Shown here piece after piece: positions 1 to 8,119 of a DNA stretch of 64,000 nt. How positions within the stretch are numbered: position 1 is the stretch's first letter; the number at the start of each line of letters is the position of its first letter. Under the pieces are notes generated by a model that was given only the letters and a program-made list of their open reading frames with translations, was not told where the DNA came from and did no database searches. Made by a program: the position numbers and the translations under genes. Source of the stretch: Oscillospiraceae bacterium. GTDB taxonomy: Bacteria > Bacillota > Clostridia > Oscillospirales > CAG-272. The stretch covers positions 36,734-100,733 of the forward strand of contig SVQY01000002.1 in NCBI GenBank assembly GCA_015065135.1. The letters are read 5' to 3'.

Positions 1-1435
1 GCATAATACGGTCGTAGCCTCTGGCAGAGAGCCCCATGCGGTCATAGGCACTGCGCAGCATGGCGGTCGCTGCCTCGTCGGCAACACAGTATTTACGGAT
101 CCGCGCCGCATCCAGCTGCGCGTTACAAAAGATCCCCTTCTCCTCACGCATACGGCTTGCGGCAAAGCGCCGCGCGCGGATGACGCGCTCCCGCACGGCT
201 GCGGAGCTTTCCGCCGGAGCGACATTGACAGCCAGCTCGTCATAGGAGAGCGAGGGCAGCTCCACCTCGATGTCGATACGGTCCAGCAAAGGTCCGCTGA
301 TGCGCGAGATATAGCGCTTCACATCATGAGGTGAGCAGGTACAGGGCTTGGTGGGATGGCCAAAATAGCCGCAGCGACAGGGGTTCATTGCCCCCACCAG
401 CATAAATGAGCACGGAAAAGTCACGCGGCCACTGGCGCGGGTGATGGTCACCCGTCTATCCTCCAACGGTTGGCGAAGGGTATCGGTCACGGTCTTGGGA
501 AATTCGGGCAGCTCATCCAAAAACAGCACACCGTTGTGCGCCAGCGAGACCTCACCCGGGGTGGGATTGGCACCGCCACCCACCAGACTGACCGCCGACA
601 TGGTGTGGTGCGGTGCGCGAAAGGGTCTTGCCGAGAGCAAGGACTGCTCCTCGGGCAGAGTGCCGGCCACCGAATGGACCTTGGTGGTCTCGATCGCCTC
701 ATCAAAGGTGAGGGGCGGCAAAATCGTGGGCAAGCGCTTGGCCAGCATGGATTTACCGGTACCGGGTGGACCGATCAGCAGGATGTTGTGACCACCTGCG
801 GCAGCGATCTCCATAGCACGCTTGGCCATCGCCTGCCCTCTCACATCGGCAAAATCCACCGCACTGCTCAGCACTGCATCGGCAAAGGCACTGCGATCCA
901 TCTCCACCGGCTGGATAAAGGAAACACCGTTGAAGTGATCTACAAGCGCGCGCATATCGGTCAACGGATAGACCTTAATCCCCTCTACCGCGGCAGCCTC
1001 TCTGGCATTCACGGCAGGCACAAAGATCTCTGTCAATCCCGCCTCCTTGGCGGCAACACACATAGAAAGCGCACCGCGCACACCGCGGATCTCACCCGAT
1101 AGCGACAGCTCACCGATGAGGCACACACGGGAAAGATCCACCTGATGGTGAATGATGCCCGAGCAACGCAGAATACCTGCCAGAATAGCTACGTCAAAGC
1201 CGGAGCCCTCCTTTTTGCGATCGGCAGGTGCCAGATTAACGGTCAGCTTCCAGAAAGGAAAGCGGAAGCCGCTGTTATAGGAGGCGGTGCGCACACGCTC
1301 CTTGGCCTCTCGGATCGCCATATCCGGCAGACCCACAATATCAAACCCCTCCAGACGCTCCTGGGCATCGCATTCCACGCTGACGACAAATCCGTCAATA
1401 CCCGCAAGCCCCGCGCTGAGCACGGTTGACAGCAT
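1..1435 (-). CDS. comM: YifB/ComM family Mg-chelatase-like AAA ATPase (3' end cut off)
   Basis: The reading frame starts at ATG 1435 and stays open to the left edge (about 478 codons), so the C-terminus is missing; the family is about 500 residues. The start reads MLSTVLSAGLAGIDGF, with the family's GLPDMAIREAKERVRTA helix soon after. A Walker A motif GPPGTGKS lies at about 749-772. In the family, an N-terminal Lon-protease-like (ChlI) domain precedes a Mg-chelatase AAA+ core and a C-terminal domain; ComM acts as a branch-migration helicase in natural transformation in Gram-negatives, while its role in Firmicutes is unclear. A GGGAGGGG ribosome site precedes the start. It is absent from the ORF track only because no stop lies in the window. 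Confidence 0.93.
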   Translation of the reverse strand, partial: MLSTVLSAGLAGIDGFVVSVECDAQERLEGFDIVGLPDMAIREAKERVRTASYNSGFRFPFWKLTVNLAPADRKKEGSGFDVAILAGILRCSGIIHHQVDLSRVCLIGELSLSGEIRGVRGALSMCVAAKEAGLTEIFVPAVNAREAAAVEGIKVYPLTDMRALVDHFNGVSFIQPVEMDRSAFADAVLSSAVDFADVRGQAMAKRAMEIAAAGGHNILLIGPPGTGKSMLAKRLPTILPPLTFDEAIETTKVHSVAGTLPEEQSLLSARPFRAPHHTMSAVSLVGGGANPTPGEVSLAHNGVLFLDELPEFPKTVTDTLRQPLEDRRVTITRASGRVTFPCSFMLVGAMNPCRCGYFGHPTKPCTCSPHDVKRYISRISGPLLDRIDIEVELPSLSYDELAVNVAPAESSAAVRERVIRARRFAASRMREEKGIFCNAQLDAARIRKYCVADEAATAMLRSAYDRMGLSARGYDRIM

Positions 1436-1468
1436 TCCGCTCCCCTCCCTCTTTCGATATTTTATTTT

Positions 1469-1497
1469 AGTATAGCATACTTTTTGGAAAACTGCAA
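1469..1497 (-). promoter_or_regulatory. sigma-A-type promoter for yifB/comM
   Basis: On the minus strand TTGCAG and TATACT are separated by 17 bp, about 34 bp upstream of the comM start. Confidence 0.5.
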
Positions 1498-1501
1498 GAA
1501 C

Positions 1502-1530
1502 TTGTTTTTTATTTACAAGCATGATATAAT
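1502..1530 (+). promoter_or_regulatory. sigma-A-type promoter for the glycerophosphodiesterase gene
   Basis: TTGTTT and a perfect TATAAT are separated by 17 bp, about 40 bp upstream of the ATG at 1570. It is divergent from the comM promoter. Confidence 0.65.
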
Positions 1531-1569
1531 GAACAAAAAGAAGACCAACTCTCACCCAAGGAGGTCACT

Positions 1570-4500
1570 ATGAAACGCTTTCTTGCCCTGCTGCTGGCGC
1601 TTTGCCTGCTGATCCCCCTTGCCGTCGCGCTCCCCATAGAGGTTGGGGCGGCTACGGCACCGATTCTGCCCGTAACGCTCTCCCTCGGTTTTCCTGCCGT
1701 CAAGGCAGACGTAGGCGAGACCGTGGACCTCTCCTTTTACAGTATAACCGCCGATGACGGCAGCGTTCTTACCGCTGCCGACATCATCTGGTCATCGGCG
1801 GAGATCACCGTATCGGGAGGCAAGGTCACCCCGACGGAAAAGGGCGTTTTCTCCCTCACCGCCACGGCAAACGGCAAGGCCAAGACCGTATATCTGCTGG
1901 TTAAGGATCCCACCGACACCGAATATGTGCTGTTCGAGGAGGATTTTGAGAACACGACCTCCTTTGACGAGCTGTTGGATGAGGGTTATACGGTAGCTCA
2001 GAGGAGCGCCTCTGCCGCCATCTCGGTAACCGACGGCAAGCTGGTCCTTTCGGGTCACGCACACAAGGATTGCTATATCCGCCTGCTCCTTCCCAATTGG
2101 CTCGGAGATTTCGGCGACTACCGCATTGAGCTGAACGCCGCCATGACCAATCGCATTGCCGACTCCCATTGGATGGCATTTATGTACCGTGTGCAAAACA
2201 GTAACTATCCCTATTATCAGAACACTTTCCGCGCCGTTACCACCGCCGGCAACGGCACCGAGGTTGCCGTCCGCAATGAAAACGACGCCTGGGAGGTGGT
2301 GCATACGGCGGCTTACTCAGCCGCCATCAACGACGGCTCAAGCACCCCCTCCTATCACGATTTTGTCGTAGAAGCCTTCGGTGACTACGTCTCCTCTGTC
2401 ATTGACGGTACCGCGGTAGCCACCAACGTTTATATGCCCGAGCACGACCGCGGTCGCATCGGACTGCAGGTCCGCGCCTCCGAAATGGCGGTGGAGAGTC
2501 TGCGCGTGGTGATCCCCGCCGAAAATTCCGTGGTAGATGTGCTGGATCCCAACTCCGACGTGATCAACGCCCCTTCGATTATCACCGCGCCCGACAATGC
2601 CGCCGCGCTGACAGCCCTCGCCACAGGTGATACCCTACCCGCCATCGCGATCCTTCGCATAGACGGCGATCTGAACGTGACCTCCTCTGCGGGTACCGCG
2701 ATCTGCTCACTCGAAAACGCGCTGACGCTTTTGCACAATCGCGTGATCCCCGCCTTTCTTGTAGGGAGCAGCGAAGCCGCCGATGCCCTTGGTGCCTGGC
2801 TGGCAGATAGCGCCCTTACCGACGTCTTTGTGCTGGCAAATGACGCAAATTTGATACAACGTGTGCGAAATATTGCGCCCATCTGCCGCGGCGTGCTGGA
2901 TCTGCGGCAACGTGACCTCAAGGGTATTGCCCCTGCCACTCTCCGCGCCGAGATCAACGGCAGCGGCAGTCGCGTAGTACTGCTGCCCGCCGCTTATGCG
3001 ACCCGCGACAACGTGGCGGTACTGCACGATCTGCTGATCGCCGTCTGGACCGAGGAGGCCGCCGACACCGATACGGCGCGCGTCGGCGCCACCCTTTCGG
3101 GGGTCAACGGCATCGTCACAGCCGACCCCGCCGCCCTTGCCGCCTCCTATACCGCATATTTTATGCCCACCACCCTCACCCGCGCACCCGGCATGATCGG
3201 TCATCGCGGTACCCCCATCTACGGCCAGGAAAACACGGTGGAAAGTGCCGTGCTTGCCGTGGAGCTGGGCGCCACTCTGGTGGAAGCCGATTTCTACCTT
3301 ACCAAGGATAATATCGTGGTAGGCATGCACGATGCCACCATAGACGGCACCACCAACGGCTCCGGCAAGGTCAAGGATTTCACCTACGACGAGCTGTGTC
3401 GGTACGCAGTCAACGACAACGTGAACGTCGCCGTCAAGCCGATCCCCACCCTGCGCGAGTACTGCGCAGCCCTGAAGGGCAAGGATGTGCGACTGCTGAT
3501 CGAGGTCAAGGACGGGAACACCGCCATTTGTCAGCATATCCTGAGCATTATCGACGACTACGGCATGCGCGATCAGGTCAACGTGATCTCCTTTAACACC
3601 GCCATCCTTGAAAAATTCAAGGAGCTCTGCCCCGAGCTGTCGGTGGGCTGGCTTGGCTCGCTTTCCATGAATTATGCAAGCGCCGAAAGCGATCCCGAGC
3701 AAGCGCTGACCGAGATCCTTTCTACCGTACAGCAGTACAACTCCACCTACAATCCCAATTACAGCAGCATCGGTCCAAACCTCATCAGAGCAGCCAACCA
3801 CCGCGGCGTGCTGATCCTGCCCTGGACCATCAATAGCCGCTCTGATTTTGACAAGCTCTTCCGCTACGGCTCTCACGCCTTTACCACCGACTATACGGCA
3901 TGGGTCTCGGACTACGTAAAGGACCTGCGCACCGACAAAAATCTCTACATTTCCAATACCGTTAGTGGGGATATTCCCCTTTCGCTCTCCGCTATCGCCT
4001 ACAATGGCGGCATCAGCAGCCCCGCCCGCGCCACCCTTGCCGTGGTGGAGCAAAGCGGCACGCTTTCTCTCTCTTATGAAAACGGCGTGCTGAAAACAAG
4101 CGGCACGGGTACTGCCACCTGCCTGCTCTCCGCCTCCTTCTTTACCCATTCCGGTTCAATGTACAGTAAATGCACCGAGCTGTTCACCGTCACGGTGGAT
4201 GAAAGCTATACGCCGCCCCTTGCCGCAGGTCGCTGGCACTTGGGCAACGGAGCGCCCACGGTCACCGCCGAGGACGGTGCACTTTATCTGGATCTCGCCA
4301 ACGGAAGCCTCTATCTGTTTGACGGCGCATGGTGCCTGCAGGGCACCTTGAAAAGCGAGGCTCCCACGGTGGAGATCCGCGAGGGATATTGGTACATCGA
4401 CGGATCCGCTACCGGTGTGAGAGCCGAGGGCAAGGACGGTGCGGCAGGCACCGTTGATGCCGCGCTTTCCATCGGCGCTAACGGCAACTGGTTTATTGAC

Positions 4501-4737
4501 GGCACCGACAGCGGCGTGGCAGCTACGGGTCCCAAGGGCGAAAGCGGTGCGACGGGCATCGACGGTAAGGACGGTGAGAACGGTAAGGACGGCAAGGATG
4601 CCGTGGCGGACACCGCCGCCCTCTCGGCAGCCACGACTACCGCCACAGTAGCCGTGGTGATCTCGACTGTATTACTTGCCGGAAATCTCGGTTTGCTGGT
4701 TTGGTTCCTCGTGAAACGCAGGAAACGCGTTTCCTGA
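1570..4737 (+). CDS. Secreted, membrane-anchored glycerophosphodiester phosphodiesterase with collagen-like stalk
   Basis: The 1055-aa protein begins with a clear signal peptide (MKRFLALLLALCLLIPLAVA). Residues about 120-320 look like a jelly-roll/LamG-type sugar-binding segment. The GDPD barrel spans about 540-790 and shows the family motifs: GHRG with the catalytic His near 545, EADF metal ligands and MHD. GDPDs hydrolyse glycerophosphodiesters to glycerol-3-phosphate and an alcohol; teichoic-acid or phospholipid-derived substrates are plausible outside the cell. Near the C-terminus, DG-rich segments (GPKGESGATG, GKDGENGKDGKD) form a collagen-like stalk, followed by one transmembrane helix and a basic tail (KRRKRVS), so it is probably displayed on the surface. 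AAGGAGG precedes the start. Monocistronic, with its own promoter and terminator. Confidence 0.9.
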   Translation: MKRFLALLLALCLLIPLAVALPIEVGAATAPILPVTLSLGFPAVKADVGETVDLSFYSITADDGSVLTAADIIWSSAEITVSGGKVTPTEKGVFSLTATANGKAKTVYLLVKDPTDTEYVLFEEDFENTTSFDELLDEGYTVAQRSASAAISVTDGKLVLSGHAHKDCYIRLLLPNWLGDFGDYRIELNAAMTNRIADSHWMAFMYRVQNSNYPYYQNTFRAVTTAGNGTEVAVRNENDAWEVVHTAAYSAAINDGSSTPSYHDFVVEAFGDYVSSVIDGTAVATNVYMPEHDRGRIGLQVRASEMAVESLRVVIPAENSVVDVLDPNSDVINAPSIITAPDNAAALTALATGDTLPAIAILRIDGDLNVTSSAGTAICSLENALTLLHNRVIPAFLVGSSEAADALGAWLADSALTDVFVLANDANLIQRVRNIAPICRGVLDLRQRDLKGIAPATLRAEINGSGSRVVLLPAAYATRDNVAVLHDLLIAVWTEEAADTDTARVGATLSGVNGIVTADPAALAASYTAYFMPTTLTRAPGMIGHRGTPIYGQENTVESAVLAVELGATLVEADFYLTKDNIVVGMHDATIDGTTNGSGKVKDFTYDELCRYAVNDNVNVAVKPIPTLREYCAALKGKDVRLLIEVKDGNTAICQHILSIIDDYGMRDQVNVISFNTAILEKFKELCPELSVGWLGSLSMNYASAESDPEQALTEILSTVQQYNSTYNPNYSSIGPNLIRAANHRGVLILPWTINSRSDFDKLFRYGSHAFTTDYTAWVSDYVKDLRTDKNLYISNTVSGDIPLSLSAIAYNGGISSPARATLAVVEQSGTLSLSYENGVLKTSGTGTATCLLSASFFTHSGSMYSKCTELFTVTVDESYTPPLAAGRWHLGNGAPTVTAEDGALYLDLANGSLYLFDGAWCLQGTLKSEAPTVEIREGYWYIDGSATGVRAEGKDGAAGTVDAALSIGANGNWFIDGTDSGVAATGPKGESGATGIDGKDGENGKDGKDAVADTAALSAATTTATVAVVISTVLLAGNLGLLVWFLVKRRKRVS

Positions 4738-4750
4738 TCTCAAGCAAAAG

Positions 4751-4790
4751 AACCGCCCCGAAAGCAATTGCTTTCGGGGCGGTTTTCTCA
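4751..4790. terminator. Bidirectional intrinsic terminator
   Basis: Perfect 17-bp inverted repeat AACCGCCCCGAAAGCAA with no spacer, followed by T-rich DNA on both sides. It ends the GDPD gene and the convergent YgjV gene. Confidence 0.85.
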
Positions 4791-4795
4791 TACCG

Positions 4796-5422
4796 TCACA
4801 GAGTTTCTTGTGTTTTTTCATCGGCGGAGTCGGCACGCTCGCCCGGAGTGCTCGTCTTCGCTTCAAGCGACATCGCCGCTTTTTTGAGTTGGTGCTGCTG
4901 CACCAGCATCATCACGGTTCCCACCGCTGCGGAAAGCAGCAGGATCACACCGGCAACGATACCCGAGTAATTGCTGATCAGGATATTGTAAACAAGCCAA
5001 AGCCCGTTGGCGAGAAAGCTGGTATAGCGGGTAAAATTGGGACGGCGACTATAGAAGCTGATCACTGCCACGATGCTGCCGATGGCGGGCAGGATGGCGT
5101 GCCAGCCCTCCCTGCCGCTGATCAAGGTGGCTACCGGCGAAATGGCCGTAACCACAATAAACAGGATCGGCCATAGCAGGGTGGAGGCCCATTTTTTCTT
5201 GTCACGATAGTAAAATACGATGCCGCGACCCACACCGATCACGTTCAGCAGAGCGCCAGTATAGCCGCCCACTAAAATCAGGTTGACCACCCAAAGCGCA
5301 TCCGAGATCAGCTTGAAGATGAGAATGCGCTCGCGCTTGTTGCTGAGAAATATAAGGAAGCTTTCGGCCACGGCAATGCCGCCGATGATCTCTCCGATCA
5401 GCTTCAGAGTTTGCGCATCCAT
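4796..5422 (-). CDS. YgjV-like integral membrane protein
   Basis: A 208-aa protein with about six or seven hydrophobic helices and a charged cytoplasmic C-terminal tail. The pattern (LIGEIIGGIAVAESFLIFLSNKRERIL, then NVIGVGRGIVFYYRDKK) matches the YgjV/Imp-YgjV family of unknown function, whose topology resembles SWEET/PQ-loop transporters. Its ATG overlaps the stop of the upstream glycosidase-like gene (ATGA), so the two are probably translationally coupled. A second paralogue lies at 11170-11712. Sugar or metabolite transport is only an inference from the neighbourhood. Confidence 0.75.
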   Translation of the reverse strand: MDAQTLKLIGEIIGGIAVAESFLIFLSNKRERILIFKLISDALWVVNLILVGGYTGALLNVIGVGRGIVFYYRDKKKWASTLLWPILFIVVTAISPVATLISGREGWHAILPAIGSIVAVISFYSRRPNFTRYTSFLANGLWLVYNILISNYSGIVAGVILLLSAAVGTVMMLVQQHQLKKAAMSLEAKTSTPGERADSADEKTQETL

Positions 5423-7152
5423 CAGATCACCACATAGCCCCAGGCAGGGATCTCCTTCCCCTCATAGGTAACGGGGGCATCCGAGAAGTTGCCTACAATG
5501 GCGCTACCATCCGAATAAGTGGCTTTTTCGATACCGTTATCCAGGATATCGTATCTTTCCATAAACAAAAGATACTTGTCGGCAAGAGAGAGCTGCTCGT
5601 CGCAGGCCTCCTTGATGCGGGCCACGCTCCAACGCAGCGCCTCGTCGGTGGCACAGGTCAGATCATTCTCGCCCATCCAGTTTTTCTGTCCGCCTGTGCG
5701 GAACTTGGAGTAGAAATACATAGCAGGCTTGCCGCCGCGCAGGATCATAGAGAGTCGTTCCTCGGGGGGCTGTGCCGTGTAATTGACGGTGGTAGCGGTG
5801 GGATTATACAGCACCGTACCGTGGTAAGCCACCTCGAACAGGGGCAGGTAGCGATCCGCCACGGGGATCACCTTTTTGCCAAAGCCGTTACCGAAGGTGG
5901 CGTACAGACCGAAGTCCAGATCCTTCAAGGCATAGTCCATGCAGCCCTCGGAGGAGAAGCCGCCGAAAAGACCTCTCGTATATTCGATGATCTTCTGGGC
6001 GTACATCACGCCGTTTTCGGTGGTGGAGGGGTGGCCCGCTGCGTGACAGTCGTCGGGGATCTCAATGGAGATCACATCGGTAAAGTGCAGACCGTTCTCG
6101 CCGTAAGCCGCCAGCGGAGGCAGATCGCGCTTGGTATTCTTCCACTGCTTTTCAAGGCACACGTGATAGGCATAGCCGCCGCTGTAATGGCCGCACTGAT
6201 GGTAGTTGCCGTCCCGTCTCACCACCACGTCGTCCCATTCAAAGGTATCCGCAATGGTATAGCAATCGATGGTGTTGGTGTGGGTGGAGATGCGATAGCC
6301 GAGCGCTTTCACATAATCAATGGTCTCCTTCAGGCCCTCGTTGCCGCCAAGTCTCGGATCGGCGGGGAAAAGCTGGGGGAAGCGGCCGTCGTGACCGCTG
6401 CGGTTCCAGCCCACTAGCTGCAGCTCGGCGCCCTCCACGCCCTGGCGCTTCAGCTCGTCGGCAATGTCGCGCACACGCTTGAAATCGCAGGCAACAAACA
6501 TTTCGGGCTCGTTTTGCTCGGTCTGGTGGTACACGGAGCTGGGGCTCGGCTTCCAGCCCATGCGAATGCGCACCAACGGATATTTGCGGGCATACTCCAC
6601 GGCAGGGCGCTTGCATTTTTCTGCCAAAGTCACGATCTCGCCGCGGGAGAGGCGGATCTCGCGCTCGGCTCTTGCCATATCGTTGTAATCCCCGTTCTCG
6701 GGCAGCAGCACCACCTCGAGACGGATGTCGTCATAGGGCTCGTCGTGCACGGTGAAATCAAATTCGGGAAAAACGGCATATTCGTTGTTTTGAATCAAGG
6801 CGTGGATCTTGTACCAATAGTTGCGGTAAACACGCACCAGACAGCAAAGCCCTGCCTTTTTGATGCCGTACCAGGAAAGCATCGGCTTTTCGTAAGCATA
6901 ATCCACATCCTCGCGCTCGGTGAAAAAGGTCTGCATCTCGCCCACGCGACTGATGGTGCGGGGCAGGATCCAATAGCCCTCATCCCCTGCCTTGGCGGAA
7001 CCCAGCTCGGGCAACACGCGCAGCTGCTTGCACTTCCACAGCACCTCCTTCTTTAAGGTGAGCAAAAGACTTTTACCGGTGTCAAGCACGTCAAAATCAA
7101 AGCGCTTGCCCTCTTCGTTCACGGCATAAAACAGATCCTTCAGGACATCCAT
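5422..7152 (-). CDS. Putative glycoside-hydrolase-like TIM-barrel protein (DUF5696-like)
   Basis: 576 aa when started at ATG 7152, which has GGAGG about 9 nt upstream; the ORF track starts 17 codons earlier, inside the promoter region. The N-terminus is beta-rich. The C-terminal two thirds looks like a (beta/alpha)8 barrel with short strands ending in acidic residues (LQLVGWNRSGHD, RISTHTN, HFTDVISIE, GGFSSEGCMD), a pattern seen in retaining glycosidases. It resembles DUF5696-type proteins, but I cannot assign a GH family. No signal peptide, so it would act on imported oligosaccharides. Coupled to a YgjV-like gene and divergent from an AraC regulator, a common arrangement for an inducible glycan-use locus. 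Confidence 0.65.
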   Translation of the reverse strand: MDVLKDLFYAVNEEGKRFDFDVLDTGKSLLLTLKKEVLWKCKQLRVLPELGSAKAGDEGYWILPRTISRVGEMQTFFTEREDVDYAYEKPMLSWYGIKKAGLCCLVRVYRNYWYKIHALIQNNEYAVFPEFDFTVHDEPYDDIRLEVVLLPENGDYNDMARAEREIRLSRGEIVTLAEKCKRPAVEYARKYPLVRIRMGWKPSPSSVYHQTEQNEPEMFVACDFKRVRDIADELKRQGVEGAELQLVGWNRSGHDGRFPQLFPADPRLGGNEGLKETIDYVKALGYRISTHTNTIDCYTIADTFEWDDVVVRRDGNYHQCGHYSGGYAYHVCLEKQWKNTKRDLPPLAAYGENGLHFTDVISIEIPDDCHAAGHPSTTENGVMYAQKIIEYTRGLFGGFSSEGCMDYALKDLDFGLYATFGNGFGKKVIPVADRYLPLFEVAYHGTVLYNPTATTVNYTAQPPEERLSMILRGGKPAMYFYSKFRTGGQKNWMGENDLTCATDEALRWSVARIKEACDEQLSLADKYLLFMERYDILDNGIEKATYSDGSAIVGNFSDAPVTYEGKEIPAWGYVVI

Positions 7153-7185
7153 TTTCCAAACCTCCGAAAAATTTTTCTGTTCGTC

Positions 7186-7217
7186 TTGATTATAGCAAAG
7201 CAATGCTGTATAATAAA
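7186..7217. promoter_or_regulatory. Overlapping divergent promoters (AraC rightward, glycosidase leftward)
   Basis: Rightward: TTGATT (7186), 17 bp, TATAAT (7209-7214). Leftward: TATAAT at 7194-7189 with a weak TTTATT 17 bp further upstream. The two occupy the same roughly 30 bp, so transcription of the regulator and the glycosidase operon may be mutually exclusive. The weak leftward -35 suits activator dependence. Confidence 0.6.
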
Positions 7218-7260
7218 GTCAAATTCTACAGAAAAAAGTTTGAAAAATAAAGGTAACGAT

Positions 7261-8085
7261 ATGAAACTACAGGATTGCAATCCATTTCTGCGCGCAGCGG
7301 AGCTACAGCCCGCCGTGCTGGAGGGACAAGGTGCGCGCATGGCATACGACCACCGCTTGTTCTATATTTTAGAAGGAAAAGGGCTTTTGGTGCTTGAGGG
7401 GGAGGAGCATCCTCTCCCCCCCGACACCCTGCTCTTCTTTCGCCCGGGTGTGGGCTATCACTTTCGTGGCAAGCTGCGTGTGGCGGTACTGAATTTTGAT
7501 GTCAGCCGCAGCTGCACGCACCGCCAAAAGCCTCTTTGTCCGCCACCCGTAGCGGAGTTTGATCCCGCCCTTTGCTTTGACGGCACCGTGCTATCAGAGC
7601 CGCAAAAGCCCGTAATTTTGTATAACGGTATGACTTTTCGAGAGGATATCCTCACCTTGGTGCGCTCCTTCCAGCGCGGCGATGCCATTGCCGATGCCGT
7701 TACCTCCGCGCTATTGAAAAAGCTGCTTGCCGAGCTACTATCCAACCGAGAGCAGACCGATCCCACCCGTTTGCTGATCGATCGTGTGCGCCGGCACATT
7801 CGCATGTTTGCCGCCGAGATACGGGACAACGAGCAGCTGGGGCAGGAATTCGGCTATCACCCCGTCTATCTCGCCTCCCTCTACAAAGAACAGACCGGCG
7901 AAACGCTACATCACGCCATTACGGCAGAACGCATCCGTCTGGCGGGGGAATGGCTGACTCGCACCGATCACAGCATCGAGCAGATCGCCTATGATACCGG
8001 CTTTTCCTCACGCAGTTATTTTTGTACGGTTTTTAAAGAATTTAACGGGGTCACGCCCGGGCAGTACCGCGCACAGCGCAAATAA
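7261..8085 (+). CDS. AraC-family transcriptional regulator
   Basis: 274 aa from ATG 7261 (AAAGG 8 nt upstream); the track's TTG start at 7186 coincides with the promoter -35 and is unlikely. The N-terminal half is a cupin-type sensor (LFYILEGKGLLVLEGEEHPLP, then LLFFRPGVGYHF). The C-terminal pair of helix-turn-helices shows the AraC signature (GFSSRSYFCTVFKEFNGVTPGQYR). Divergent from the glycosidase/YgjV operon, which it probably activates in response to a sugar. Confidence 0.92.
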   Translation: MKLQDCNPFLRAAELQPAVLEGQGARMAYDHRLFYILEGKGLLVLEGEEHPLPPDTLLFFRPGVGYHFRGKLRVAVLNFDVSRSCTHRQKPLCPPPVAEFDPALCFDGTVLSEPQKPVILYNGMTFREDILTLVRSFQRGDAIADAVTSALLKKLLAELLSNREQTDPTRLLIDRVRRHIRMFAAEIRDNEQLGQEFGYHPVYLASLYKEQTGETLHHAITAERIRLAGEWLTRTDHSIEQIAYDTGFSSRSYFCTVFKEFNGVTPGQYRAQRK

Positions 8086-8119
8086 AAAGAAAGCCCGACA
8101 GCCGTCGGGCTTTCTTTTT
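8084..8119. terminator. Bidirectional intrinsic terminator
   Basis: GAAAGCCCGAC / GTCGGGCTTTC stem, 4-nt loop, A tract before and T tract after. Shared by the convergent AraC and GH127 genes; it overlaps the GH127 stop codon. Confidence 0.85.

Noticed and set aside
2707-4149. 480-aa minus-strand ORF opposite the GDPD gene
   Set aside because: Antisense shadow; the plus frame carries signal peptide and catalytic motifs.
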